A DNA stretch of 64,000 bases, taken from the NCBI RefSeq assembly GCF_026041215.1, contig NZ_JAPEIQ010000031.1, forward strand, positions 56,690-120,689, given 5' to 3'. The notes beneath the pieces were generated by a model. That model was not told the DNA's origin. It worked only from the letters and a program-made list of their open reading frames with translations, and did not search any database. The translations under genes were made by a program, and so were the position numbers. Shown one piece after another: positions 46,960 through 55,598 of this stretch. The DNA comes from Hoyosella sp. YIM 151337 (GTDB lineage: Bacteria; Actinomycetota; Actinomycetes; Mycobacteriales; Mycobacteriaceae). Position 1 is the first letter of the stretch; each line of letters begins with the position of its first letter.

Positions 46960-47934
46960 GTGCCAGAGCGTTCAGGGTTTCTGAGCACAAGTTCGGAGTG
47001 GATGCGCAATAGGTGGGAGGCGCGCAGGCCCTTTGGAATGAGCCTGGCTGAGCGACTGGCAAATATCGCCGGTGAGGCGAGCGCTGAAGCTGCTCATGCC
47101 CTGCACGAAGCTGAATATGAAGCTGCTGAAGGCCCTGAAGCCGCTGTCCCGAGGGATCTCACCGCCGCTGCATTTTTCGATGTCGACAACACGATGGTCG
47201 CCGGGGCATCGTCGATCCATTTCGCGCGCGGGCTCGCAGCGCGGAAATACATCGCTGTTTCCGACATGGCGCGCTTCGGCTGGCAGCAGCTGAAGTTCCG
47301 GCTGACGGGGCGCGAGAACAGCAAAGACGTCGCGAGCGGCAAGGAAAAGGCCCTCGCGTTCATCTCCGGCCGTTCAACAGCCGAGTTCACGCAGCTGGGT
47401 GAGGAAATCTACGACGAACTCATCGCTGACAAAGTGTGGCCCGGCACGCGGGCACTGGCGCAGATGCATCTTGACGCCGGGCAGCAGGTGTGGCTCGTGA
47501 CCGCTACCCCCGTGGAACTAGCCCAGGTAATCGCGAAGCGCCTCGGCCTCACCGGCGCTTTAGGCACCGTTCTCGAGAGCCGGGATGGCCGGTTCACTGG
47601 CCGGCTCGTCGGTGACCTGTTGCACGGCCGGGGCAAAGCCCACGCGGTGCGAGCCCTTGCCGCCCGTGAGGGGCTCAACCTGCGGCGGTGCACCGCCTAC
47701 TCCGACAGCTTCAACGACATGCCCATGCTCACGGCTGTGGGCACGGCCGTGGCGATCAACCCGGATTCAGATTTGCGCGAGGTGGCGAAAGCACGCAGCT
47801 GGGAGATCCGGGATTTCCGCACCGGTCGTAAAGCCGCGAAGATCGGCATTCCCACGGCTCTTGCGCTCGGCGCACTTGGCGGCACCGCGGCGGCGGTCTT
47901 GAGTCGGCGGGCCGAAGCGAAGGCGCAGCACTGA
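46960..47934 (+). CDS. HAD-IB family hydrolase (SerB1-like)
   Basis: A 324-residue HAD phosphatase. Motif [10 protein letters not shown] contains the nucleophile Asp and the second Asp; WLVTATP carries motif [12 protein letters not shown] is motif IV with its acidic pair. It resembles M. tuberculosis SerB1 (Rv0505c), annotated as a possible phosphoserine phosphatase; the HAD-IB group includes lipid and amino acid phosphatases, so the substrate is uncertain. A hydrophobic stretch near the C-terminus ([15 protein letters not shown]) may contact the membrane. GGGAGG lies 5 bp before the GTG at 46960. An ATG at 47038 would be a shorter form. Confidence 0.88.
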   Translation: MPERSGFLSTSSEWMRNRWEARRPFGMSLAERLANIAGEASAEAAHALHEAEYEAAEGPEAAVPRDLTAAAFFDVDNTMVAGASSIHFARGLAARKYIAVSDMARFGWQQLKFRLTGRENSKDVASGKEKALAFISGRSTAEFTQLGEEIYDELIADKVWPGTRALAQMHLDAGQQVWLVTATPVELAQVIAKRLGLTGALGTVLESRDGRFTGRLVGDLLHGRGKAHAVRALAAREGLNLRRCTAYSDSFNDMPMLTAVGTAVAINPDSDLREVAKARSWEIRDFRTGRKAAKIGIPTALALGALGGTAAAVLSRRAEAKAQH

Positions 47935-47946
47935 GCGCGCCTTCGC
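47917..47946. terminator. Hairpin between convergent serB1-like and acyltransferase genes
   Basis: GCGAAGGCGC (47917-47926) and GCGCCTTCGC (47937-47946) form a perfect 10-bp stem with a 10-nt loop that contains the plus-strand stop codon. It lies between two convergent gene ends and can act in both directions. No T-tract. Confidence 0.55.
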
Positions 47947-47970
47947 GCCCGAGCCAGAAACTCCGCTGGC

Positions 47971-49089
47971 CTAGCCGAGGAAGATATTGCGGCGGTTGGC
48001 CAGCACTCGGTACAGCGTCTGCTGGATCGTTTCACGCACCTGGTCGGTGAGATCGAATACCACCATGGGGTCCTCAGCCGATGCGCTCCCGTATTGCTGG
48101 GTGTCAATCGGCTCCCCGAAAACGATATGCCACTTCGTCGGAAGCGGGATAGCGCCGATTGGACCGAGCATCGGAAAAAGCGGCGTGACCGGGAAATACG
48201 GCAGGCCAAGCAGCCTGGCCAGCAGCTTGAGGTCCGCGATTTTCGGGTAGATCTCCTCCGACCCGACGATGGAGCACGGGATAATTGGCGCGCCGGTGCG
48301 AAGCGCCGCTGACACGAACCCGCCACGGCCAAAACGCTGCAGCTTGTAGCGGTCTGCGTATGGCTTCCCGATCCCCTTGAAGCCTTCTGGGAACACCGCG
48401 GTGAGTTCGCCGTTGCGGAGCAGGCGCTCAGCATCCGGGTTGCACGCCAGCGTATGCCCGGCCTTGCGCGCGAGCGTCGACACTACGGGCATCTCGAACA
48501 CGAGATCGGCGGCCAGCATACGCATTGGGCGATGGCCGGGGGTCCGGTCATGCACGGCGACTGACGTCATCAAACCATCAATCGGAATAACGCCGGCGTG
48601 GTTGGCGACAACAAGTGCTGCCCCATGCTCAGGCAAGTTCTCGATTCCGGAGACGTCAACCCGGAACCACTTTTCGTACAGCGGCCGCAAGAGCGGCAGC
48701 AGCACACCGTCGTTCAGGTGCTGATCAAACCCGAACTCGTCAACCTCATAATCACCGGTGAGCCGCTTGCGCAAAAACGCTGCCGTTTCAGCGACCTGTC
48801 CTGCGAGTTTGTGGCGAACGCCGCCTAGCGGGATTGGGATCGGGAGCGCGAAGTTGCCGGTGCCGCCATTGTCCGGCTCCGCCACGGCATCATCGTCAGG
48901 CTGGCTCCCCAGTTCGGCGATGCCGGCGCCAGTGGTTTCATCGGACTCGTCCGCCGACTCGTGCTGCTCAAGGAACTCATCCTGACTCGGATGCACCGCC
49001 CGGGCACCGCTGCGGCGGCCAGATCGGCCAGGGCCATCGCCGTGTAGCGGAATTACCTTCGCCACGTCGTCCGTCTCCCTTGGGTTCAT
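47971..49089 (-). CDS. PlsC-like acyltransferase family protein
   Basis: A 372-residue lysophospholipid acyltransferase-type protein. The active-site motif is NHAGVIPIDG (NHxxxxD form), followed by FPEGFKGIGKPY, matching the EG-containing motif III, and GAPIIPCSIVG. The first 80 residues are acidic and low-complexity. It resembles M. tuberculosis Rv0502. It likely transfers an acyl chain to a glycerol-phosphate or cell-envelope lipid acceptor at the membrane. The ATG at 49089 gives an ATGA overlap with the epimerase-like gene upstream. Confidence 0.9.
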   Translation of the reverse strand: MNPRETDDVAKVIPLHGDGPGRSGRRSGARAVHPSQDEFLEQHESADESDETTGAGIAELGSQPDDDAVAEPDNGGTGNFALPIPIPLGGVRHKLAGQVAETAAFLRKRLTGDYEVDEFGFDQHLNDGVLLPLLRPLYEKWFRVDVSGIENLPEHGAALVVANHAGVIPIDGLMTSVAVHDRTPGHRPMRMLAADLVFEMPVVSTLARKAGHTLACNPDAERLLRNGELTAVFPEGFKGIGKPYADRYKLQRFGRGGFVSAALRTGAPIIPCSIVGSEEIYPKIADLKLLARLLGLPYFPVTPLFPMLGPIGAIPLPTKWHIVFGEPIDTQQYGSASAEDPMVVFDLTDQVRETIQQTLYRVLANRRNIFLG

Positions 49090-50300
49090 GCCCACCGCGC
49101 TGCTGCGGCGACAACTCTCGATTCAAGTCTGCGCACTGCGTCTGGATCGACCACCGAAGCCGCCCTTCGACTCCGGAGAAAATCATCGAACGCTTGCAGC
49201 GTCGTCCACCGCGGAGTGAAGCCGAGCTGCGTTCGCATGCGAGTGGTATCCATGCCGCAGCCGAAGACCAGATAATCGAACTGGTCAGAACTGTAATCGT
49301 GGAAACCAAGCCGCTTCTGGAGGCCGGAGAGCGCCGCGAAAGCAGCGGGGAACATTGGCGCCTGTACTCCCCCCGCGCGCCGGATCGCCTGCGAGAGCGC
49401 GACCACGCCGTCCGCCCCGACATTGAAGGTACCGGAGACTTCGGCCAAAGTCGCGCGTTCGAGCGCAGCGAGGGCGTCTTCGTCGTGCAGCAGCTGCATG
49501 CGCGGGTCCCGCCCGAAGATCGTCGGCACGAGCGGCTGCAACAGGAAACGGCTCAGCTCGGTTTCAAGCCGCGGACCGATAATCGGTGCCAGACGCAGTA
49601 TCGTCGTCGCGATATCTGGACGGCGGCGGCCGAGTGAGCGCGTGTACCCCTCTACGTCGAGGCAATCGCGCGCGTATCCGCTTCTCGGTGGCCGGCGCGC
49701 GCTCATCTCTTCCGTGAACATAGCGGGATCCTTCGAACTGGACCCGTAGATGGTGGAAGACGACTTGAGGATCACACGCTTCACCGACGCTGATTTCTGG
49801 CATGCCGCGAGCAGCTGCATCGCACCTATGACGTTCATTTCCTTCGTCGCTGCCCGCCCTCCAGCGCGTGACGGGTGCGATGACATCGACAGATGCACAA
49901 CTGTGTCAACTTCCGCATTGCGGACGACTTTTGCGATGAGCGGATTCCTGATATCAGCGCGCACGAAATCGGCACGGCCCATCCGTCTGCGCATGTCCTT
50001 GGTTGGCGGCACCGCATCCACCGCAATCACCCGTTCGATATCCGGATGCTGTGCGAGACGGGCGGTCAGAAATCCACCAACGAATCGGCTGGCGCCGGTT
50101 ACCAGCACGACACGGGGCAGACCCGCGCGGTCCGTAGCGTCACCGGACTCGCCGATTTCAGCGGGTGTGTCGGCATCATCCGGGCGTGCATCGCCGCCGG
50201 AGGCTGGATCGCCCGTTTCAGCGCTTCGTGTGCCCTGCGGGTCGCCCGCCTCATGTGACTCGTCGCCCGCAGAAACCACGTCGCTCTCCCCCGCTGACAT
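49086..50300 (-). CDS. NAD-dependent epimerase/dehydratase-like protein (Rv0501-like)
   Basis: A protein of about 404 residues with an acidic, low-complexity N-terminus of about 55 residues and then a Rossmann domain (VVLVTGASRFVGGFLTARL). The catalytic YxxxK of extended SDR enzymes is replaced: the corresponding position reads SGYARDCLD, with Cys where Lys is expected. It is similar in order and context to M. tuberculosis Rv0501 (galE2), but UDP-glucose epimerase activity should not be assumed. The ATG at 50300 is preferred; a GTG at 50318 is in frame. Coupled to the acyltransferase gene. Confidence 0.88.
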   Translation of the reverse strand: MSAGESDVVSAGDESHEAGDPQGTRSAETGDPASGGDARPDDADTPAEIGESGDATDRAGLPRVVLVTGASRFVGGFLTARLAQHPDIERVIAVDAVPPTKDMRRRMGRADFVRADIRNPLIAKVVRNAEVDTVVHLSMSSHPSRAGGRAATKEMNVIGAMQLLAACQKSASVKRVILKSSSTIYGSSSKDPAMFTEEMSARRPPRSGYARDCLDVEGYTRSLGRRRPDIATTILRLAPIIGPRLETELSRFLLQPLVPTIFGRDPRMQLLHDEDALAALERATLAEVSGTFNVGADGVVALSQAIRRAGGVQAPMFPAAFAALSGLQKRLGFHDYSSDQFDYLVFGCGMDTTRMRTQLGFTPRWTTLQAFDDFLRSRRAASVVDPDAVRRLESRVVAAAARWA

Positions 50301-50493
50301 CGTTTTCACCACCACCACCCTAATCCGATCCCCGCAGCGCAGACAACGGTTGAACGGACGCTTTACACAGCCGGTGCGCGGCTCGGCGCGTCGGCACAGT
50401 ACACATCAGCCCGCCACCGCAGACGGTGACGGGCAGCAATGTGTGAAAGCGCCGAACCGGGGGCAGCCGCAGCTGGCCACGCCCCGGCCCGAA

Positions 50494-50595
50494 TCACTTA
50501 CCGAGTTTACGACGCTGCACCCGCGTCCGGCGCAGAAGCTTGCGGTGCTTCTTCTTCGACATGCGCTTGCGTCGCTTCTTGATCACTGAACCCAT
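50494..50595 (-). CDS. Ribosomal micro-protein bS22 (AURKAIP1/COX24-domain protein)
   Basis: A 33-residue, extremely basic protein with the sequence pattern [17 protein letters not shown] followed by [16 protein letters not shown]. It matches what I recall of the mycobacterial protein encoded by Rv0500B, found as bS22 in the small ribosomal subunit. GAGGGG lies upstream of the ATG. It sits between proC/HTH and the Rv0501-like gene, as in M. tuberculosis. Very short, so commonly missed in annotation. Confidence 0.93.
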
Positions 50596-50813
50596 CGTGG
50601 GCGCCCCTCGTTCTGTTCAACGTCATCTGCTGCGGCACGCGTTTCCACGCACCGAATGGAACCAGCTGGCCAGCCGAGTACGCCCGCCCGGGCCGCAGCC
50701 CGGCGCTCAGGCCCGGTTATGAGATGGAGACTCAAAGCCAGTCAGCTAGCACGCCGAGGCTCGATGTTACCGGCGATACCGCCCAACCTGTTAACCGAGG
50801 GTCGGCCCAACCG

Positions 50814-51059
50814 CTATCCCACGTCGAAATACGACTTGCGCAAGTAGTCGTCGACTGCTTGGGCCTGCACGCGGAATGAGCGTCCCACACGCACCGCGGG
50901 CAAATCACCACCGTGCACCAAGCGATATACCGTCATCTTCGAGACGCGCATCATCGCTGCAACTTCAGCGACCGTCAGAAACTTCGCCGACCCAAATACC
51001 GACTGGGTGACGTTATCCGATCCGGTACCACCCGTTGTGGGCGTGTCATCCGCCGCCAT
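50814..51059 (-). CDS. BldC-like/excisionase-type DNA-binding protein
   Basis: An 81-residue protein. After an Asp/Thr-rich N-terminus, residues about 26-75 form a MerR-like winged helix: FLTVAEVAAMMRVSKMTVYRLV, then LPAVRVGRSFRVQAQAVDDYL. Small proteins of this type (BldC in Streptomyces, Rv0500A in mycobacteria) bind direct repeats in DNA without an effector domain. The ATG at 51059 is chosen for GGAGGTGAG about 7 bp upstream; the open frame extends 44 codons further but lacks support. Lies between proC and the bS22 gene. Confidence 0.88.
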   Translation of the reverse strand: MAADDTPTTGGTGSDNVTQSVFGSAKFLTVAEVAAMMRVSKMTVYRLVHGGDLPAVRVGRSFRVQAQAVDDYLRKSYFDVG

Positions 51060-51217
51060 GTTGTTCTCACCTCCAGCCCGCCTCGCGCCGCCGGCTTCCC
51101 CTCCGGCGGTGTCGACACGTGCGTGCTTTATCGAGCTTAGCGGGACAACTGGGCACAATGCGACGGGTGTGCCTAATTGGCGCAAGAACATTTTTGTGGT
51201 ATTAGCACCGGTAACTA

Positions 51218-52054
51218 TCAGTTGGACTGCTTGCCAAGCTCGACCGACCGGTCCCGGGCTGCTTCAAGGGCTTCAAAGAAGCTGGCGCGCAACCCATTCT
51301 GTTCGAGGGCGGCGATGCCGGCAGCCGTCGTGCCGCCGGGAGACGTCACCGCGTACCGAAGCTGATTCGGCGCAGTCGCCGACGACGCCTTGTCCTCCAG
51401 CGCACGCTGGAGCATGGTGGCGGAGCCGGCCATCGTTTGCACGACAAGCTCAGCTGCGCTGTCACGCGGGAATCCAAGCTTCACGGCGGCGTCGATCATC
51501 GCCTCCGCCACGAGATAGAAATAAGCGGGACCCGATCCGGAGACAGCCGTCACCGCATCCATCATCTGCTCCCCGACCGTGAGCACACGACCGACCGGTT
51601 TCAGCAACTCGACGACCACATCGACATGCTGATCCGCTGCGTACCGGCCGGGCGAAATGACGCACATCCCCTCGTTGACGAGCATCGGCGTGTTAGGCAT
51701 AACGCGCACGACCGGCGTGCCCGCCGGCAACTTCGCCTCGTACCAGCCGAGCGTCAAGCCTGCTGCAAGAGACACCACCGTCTTCTCGCGGTCGGACACC
51801 TCCATAACCTCGACGAGGCCATCGACAACCGCCGCCACGTCGCCCGGCTTCGTTGCAACCACCACCACGTCTGCTGACTCGGCCGCGTCACGCAGAGACA
51901 TGGCGCGAATTCCGAAGCGCCGCGAAAGCTCAGCGGCACGCTCTTGCATCTTCTCGGATACCACAATGTCGCGAGCCGCCCGGCCCGATGCCAGTAGCCC
52001 AGAGAGCAGAGCCTCGCCGATACGTCCGCCACCAATGACCGCGATTGTCGTCAT
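51218..52054 (-). CDS. proC: Pyrroline-5-carboxylate reductase
   Basis: Last step of proline synthesis, reducing pyrroline-5-carboxylate with NAD(P)H. The N-terminus has the dinucleotide-binding VIGGGRIGEALLSGL; VVRVMPNTPMLVNEG and the signature TAVSGSGPAYFYLVAEAM follow, and the C-terminal TSPGGTTAAGIAALE segment is typical. Length of 278 residues is normal. It is followed at 50814-51059 by the BldC-like gene after 158 bp. Confidence 0.96.
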   Translation of the reverse strand: MTTIAVIGGGRIGEALLSGLLASGRAARDIVVSEKMQERAAELSRRFGIRAMSLRDAAESADVVVVATKPGDVAAVVDGLVEVMEVSDREKTVVSLAAGLTLGWYEAKLPAGTPVVRVMPNTPMLVNEGMCVISPGRYAADQHVDVVVELLKPVGRVLTVGEQMMDAVTAVSGSGPAYFYLVAEAMIDAAVKLGFPRDSAAELVVQTMAGSATMLQRALEDKASSATAPNQLRYAVTSPGGTTAAGIAALEQNGLRASFFEALEAARDRSVELGKQSN

Positions 52055-52107
52055 GGCCAGTAGGTTGCCACGCTCGCCGCCCGGCTTGCCAGCCGCCCCG
52101 CCGTCAC

Positions 52108-53010
52108 CTACTGCGACGGCCTGATATCGTCCGCACCAACACTCAAATGAGTGCGTGCGAACTGCAGTGCCTCGGTGAGCATCATCGCGCGCTCACCCGA
52201 AGTGCGCGCATGCTTTGTGCTGATTTCCAGTACCACCTGGCCGGCGAAGTCACTCTCGGCGAGGCGCCGGCACACCTCCGCGCAAGGCTGTGTGCCGTGC
52301 CCCGGCAGCAAATGCTCGTCAACTGAGGCGCCGCGACCATCAGCGAGGTGGACGTGGACGAGACGCTCACCCATCCGCTCCGCGAGCGCGAGCGCATCCA
52401 TTCCCGCAGTTGCGGTGTGCGAGAGGTCAAGGGTGTAGTGGGGGTGGTCCACGTCGGTCGGGTCATAACTCGGGGCAAACGCCGAGACGGCCGGGCCGGG
52501 GCCGCCTCCACGCACGCGCATACGCTCCGCGGAGCGTGACCGCTTGCCGAATAGGCGGTCGGCCCGCATTGGGAACATGTTCTCCACCGCGATGTGCACG
52601 CCTGTGGTCTTCTCCAGGTTCACCACCTGTTCAGCGAACCCGTCGACGTACCGGCGCTGCCAGCGGAACGGTGGATGCACCACCACTGTCTCCGCCTCCA
52701 AATCTGCCGCCATCTGTGCGGACCGGTCGAGTTTCACAACCGGATCCGAGCCCCATACACGCTGCGAAATCAGCAGGCAGGGCGCGTGGACAGACAGCAC
52801 CGGCACGCCGTACTTGCTCGACATTTCGCCGATCGTCTGAGTGTCCTGGCTTATTTGCTCCGCCCACACCATGACTTCCACACCGTCGAAGCCGAGGTCA
52901 GCGGCGTACTGAAAGGCTGCTTCCGTGTTTTGCGGGTAGACCGAGGCGGTCGACAGACCTACCTTGATGTGGCCTCGGCGCAGTGGGGCATCCGGTATGC
53001 GTGCACTCAC
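52108..53010 (-). CDS. TIM-barrel sugar phosphate isomerase/epimerase-like protein (Rv0498-like)
   Basis: A protein of about 300 residues in the xylose isomerase-like AP-endonuclease 2 superfamily. Segments KVGLSTASVYPQNTEAAF, GFDGVEVMVWAEQISQD, SVHAPCLLIS, HPPFRWQRRY, AVENMFP, HYTLDLSHTATAG and HVHLADGRG include His, Glu and Asp positions that bind the divalent metal in the family. The substrate is unknown. The GTG at 53010 is chosen; an ATG at 53064 (with AGGG upstream) would add 18 residues and overlap the ppx end by 20 bp. Mycobacterial Rv0497, usually between these genes, is absent here. Confidence 0.85.
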   Translation of the reverse strand: MSARIPDAPLRRGHIKVGLSTASVYPQNTEAAFQYAADLGFDGVEVMVWAEQISQDTQTIGEMSSKYGVPVLSVHAPCLLISQRVWGSDPVVKLDRSAQMAADLEAETVVVHPPFRWQRRYVDGFAEQVVNLEKTTGVHIAVENMFPMRADRLFGKRSRSAERMRVRGGGPGPAVSAFAPSYDPTDVDHPHYTLDLSHTATAGMDALALAERMGERLVHVHLADGRGASVDEHLLPGHGTQPCAEVCRRLAESDFAGQVVLEISTKHARTSGERAMMLTEALQFARTHLSVGADDIRPSQ

Positions 53011-53044
53011 GTCCCTGCACCCGCCCGTTCTGGCTGACGTTTTC

Positions 53045-53992
53045 TCATGCGTTCGATGCTCCATTGATGAACCCTGTGTCGAGTTTGCGCAGGATGAGCC
53101 CTTCCCGCAAAGCCCAGGGGCAGATGTCAACCGTCTCCACCGAAAGCGCGCGCATCGTGGCCTCCGCCACGAGTGCACCAGCGACGATCTGAGGTGCACG
53201 ATCTGCGCTCACGCCTTCGAGTTCAGCCCGGTCTGATGCCGTCATCCGTGAAATGAAGGCGATGATCTGTCGCAAACCGGGTTCTGTGAGCGCGCGCCGG
53301 ACCCGGGGCCCCGCCGACGACGGTGCCGCTCCCGTCAGCCTAGCCAGCGAGCGAAAAGTTTTCGACGTCGCGACCACCAGATCCGGCGCACCAGCCTGAC
53401 CAATCTGTTTTGCGACGCCAGCCAACTCCGCATCCAGCCAGTCCCGGAGAACCGCGATCCGGCGCCTGTCCGGAGGGTCTTCCGGCAGCCACTCTCTCGT
53501 GAGCCGTCCCGCGCCCAGCGGCAGGGACAGCGCGGCATCGGGGTCCTCATCAATGCCGGTGCTGATTTCCAGTGACCCGCCACCGATGTCGAGGTTCAGA
53601 ATGCGGCCCGCGCTCCAGCCGTACCACCGCCGAACCGCCAGAAAGGTCAATCGCGCTTCCTCCACGCCCGGCAGCACCTCGAGCGCCACACCTGCTTCTT
53701 CTTTCACGCGCGCCAGGACAGCTTCCGAGTTCCGCGCGTCCCGCACCGCCGACGTCGCGAACGCCATGAGCTCTTCGCAACCGGACGACTGCGCAATGGC
53801 CGCGAACTCCGCGACCGTCGACACCAGGCTATCCGCGCACTTGCTCGTCAGGTTACCGTTCCTGTCGATCTGCTCGGCCAGGCGCAATGCCGCCTTCGTC
53901 GAGCTCATCGGAGTCGGATGACCGCCGCGATGAGCGTCTACCATCAACAGATGGACCGTGTTACTCCCCACATCGAGGACCCCAAGACGCAC
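53045..53992 (-). CDS. ppx: Exopolyphosphatase/guanosine pentaphosphatase family protein
   Basis: A 315-residue Ppx/GppA protein of the ASKHA fold: [14 protein letters not shown] is phosphate loop 1 and [14 protein letters not shown] phosphate loop 2, with [15 protein letters not shown] between them. Short single-domain members such as M. tuberculosis Rv0496 hydrolyse short-chain polyphosphate. It lies near senX3-regX3, the phosphate-responsive two-component system, as in mycobacteria. The GTG start is immediately preceded by GGAGG at unusually short spacing. Divergent from the Cys-rich protein gene at 54025. Confidence 0.92.
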   Translation of the reverse strand: MRLGVLDVGSNTVHLLMVDAHRGGHPTPMSSTKAALRLAEQIDRNGNLTSKCADSLVSTVAEFAAIAQSSGCEELMAFATSAVRDARNSEAVLARVKEEAGVALEVLPGVEEARLTFLAVRRWYGWSAGRILNLDIGGGSLEISTGIDEDPDAALSLPLGAGRLTREWLPEDPPDRRRIAVLRDWLDAELAGVAKQIGQAGAPDLVVATSKTFRSLARLTGAAPSSAGPRVRRALTEPGLRQIIAFISRMTASDRAELEGVSADRAPQIVAGALVAEATMRALSVETVDICPWALREGLILRKLDTGFINGASNA

Positions 53993-54024
53993 ACCTCCAA
54001 CTTAGACCGCTACGGTCTGACGCT

Positions 54025-54819
54025 GTGACTCAGCCTCGCCCAAAATTGCCCGAAGTCGCGCCGGATTTCCCGCGCGAGTGGGTCGAGTTTCTTGATCCTG
54101 CAGATTCAGATCACCTGATTTGTGCTGATCTGACCTGGCTTCTGTCGAGCTGGACCTGCGTATTCGGCACTGGTGGATGCCACGGAATCGCGCCTGGGCG
54201 CGCGTCGGATGGCTGTTGCTCGCACGGAGCTTTTCTCTCGGACGACGACGACCGTGAACGGGTGATAGCGGCAGCTGGTGAGCTCACCGCCGATGACTGG
54301 CAGCACATCAACGAGGCCACCAACCCGGAGACGGGGGACCTCGACATCTATGAGACTGACGAACTCGACGGCGAAGACGCGCTGCGTACCCGGCAGCACG
54401 AGGGTGCGTGTATCTTCCTGAACCGGCCCGGATTCAGCGGCGGGCCAGGCTGCGCCCTGCACGGCCTCGCACTGCGCACTGATCGCCATCCCTTGGAGCT
54501 GAAACCAGATGTGTGCTGGCAACTGCCCATTCGCAGGTCCCAGGAGTGGATTACCCGGCCCGACGGTGAACAGGTGCTTAAGACAACGCTCACCGAGTTC
54601 GATCGGCGCGGCTGGGGGTCCGGTGGCGCAGACCTTTCCTGGTGGTGCACTTCGTCACCCGAGGCACACATAGGGCCGGAGCCCGTGTGGAAATCCTATG
54701 GGCCGGAGTTGCGCGAGCTCATCGGGGCGGAAGCGTACGGCGAGCTGTCGCGGTTGTGCGCGCGACGGGCCCAGCTTGGACTGGTCGCCGTACACCCTGC
54801 TACCACCGCAACCGACTAG
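54025..54819 (+). CDS. Cys-rich conserved protein (Rv0495c-like), function unknown
   Basis: A 264-residue protein containing conserved Cys residues in [23 protein letters not shown] and [11 protein letters not shown], plus Cys in VCWQLPI and WWCTSSP, a pattern suggesting a metal or Fe-S site. No named domain is certain; it resembles M. tuberculosis Rv0495c and sits in the same place between regX3 and ppx. The GTG start has no ribosome site, but TACGGT at 54011-54016 could be a -10 giving a leaderless transcript starting at or next to the GTG. Confidence 0.82.
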   Translation: MTQPRPKLPEVAPDFPREWVEFLDPADSDHLICADLTWLLSSWTCVFGTGGCHGIAPGRASDGCCSHGAFLSDDDDRERVIAAAGELTADDWQHINEATNPETGDLDIYETDELDGEDALRTRQHEGACIFLNRPGFSGGPGCALHGLALRTDRHPLELKPDVCWQLPIRRSQEWITRPDGEQVLKTTLTEFDRRGWGSGGADLSWWCTSSPEAHIGPEPVWKSYGPELRELIGAEAYGELSRLCARRAQLGLVAVHPATTATD

Positions 54820-54847
54820 TCCAGTTCCAGACACTCGCCCTTCCATT

Positions 54848-54883
54848 GGGAATTTGCCCCGTCCGTGGCCCGGGCAAATTCCC
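54848..54883. repeat. Dispersed palindromic element, copy 2
   Basis: GGGAATTTGCCC (54848-54859) and GGGCAAATTCCC (54872-54883) are identical to the arms of the element at 22500-22535, with the same 12-nt spacing but a different centre. The right flank is also related (both run into GGGCACCT). Here it lies between convergent genes and may act as a terminator. Confidence 0.8.
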
Positions 54884-54911
54884 ATCAGCGGGGCACCTTG
54901 ATGCGCCGGGC

Positions 54912-55598
54912 CTACGGCTCGAGCTTGTAACCGAGTCCACGCACGGTGACCAGGTGCCGCGGCTTCGCCGGATCCCGCTCGATCTTCGAACGCAGCCGTT
55001 TCACGTGCACATCGAGGGTCTTGGTATCACCGACATAGTCAGCACCCCACACTCGGTCGATCAACTGACCGCGGGTAAGCACCCGGCCGCTGTTGCGCAA
55101 CAAGTACTCGAGGAGGTCGAACTCTTTCAGCGGAAGCGTCACTGCCGCACCGTTGACCTGCACAATGTGCCGATCGACGTCCATGCGCACCGGCCCGGCC
55201 TCAAGCAGGGTATCGCTCGCTGATTCGATTTCGGGTTCTGCGCCACGGCGAAGGACCGCGCGGATACGTGCTATGAGTTCACGCGACGAGTACGGCTTGG
55301 TGACGTAGTCGTCCGCACCGATCTCAAGCCCCACGACCTTGTCGATTTCACTGTCACGTGCGGTAACCATGATTACCGGCACAGTCGAGCGCGCTCGCAA
55401 CTGTTTACACACCTCTGTGCCACTCATACCGGGCAGCATCAAATCGAGAAGAACAATGTCTGCTCCCGCGCCGTCGAACGAATCTAACGCCGCAGGGCCA
55501 TCAGCGGCGATCGTGACGTCGAACCCCTCCTTGCGGAGCAGAAAGGCCAGTGGGTCGGCCAGCGATTCTTCGTCCTCAACGATCAGCACACTTGTCAC
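54912..55598 (-). CDS. regX3: Response regulator RegX3
   Basis: A 228-residue OmpR/PhoB-type regulator. Receiver domain: acidic pocket in VEDEE (residues 7-11), phosphorylated Asp52 in LLDLMLPGMSG, Thr in MVTARD and Lys in YVTKPYS. C-terminal winged helix: PLKEFDLLEYLLRNSGRVLTR, then TLDVHVKRLRSKIE and the GLGYKLE end. With SenX3 it controls phosphate-limitation responses in mycobacteria. The GTG start overlaps the senX3 stop (GTGA). The usual MIRU-type repeats of the M. tuberculosis complex between the two genes are absent. Confidence 0.96.
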   Translation of the reverse strand: MTSVLIVEDEESLADPLAFLLRKEGFDVTIAADGPAALDSFDGAGADIVLLDLMLPGMSGTEVCKQLRARSTVPVIMVTARDSEIDKVVGLEIGADDYVTKPYSSRELIARIRAVLRRGAEPEIESASDTLLEAGPVRMDVDRHIVQVNGAAVTLPLKEFDLLEYLLRNSGRVLTRGQLIDRVWGADYVGDTKTLDVHVKRLRSKIERDPAKPRHLVTVRGLGYKLEP

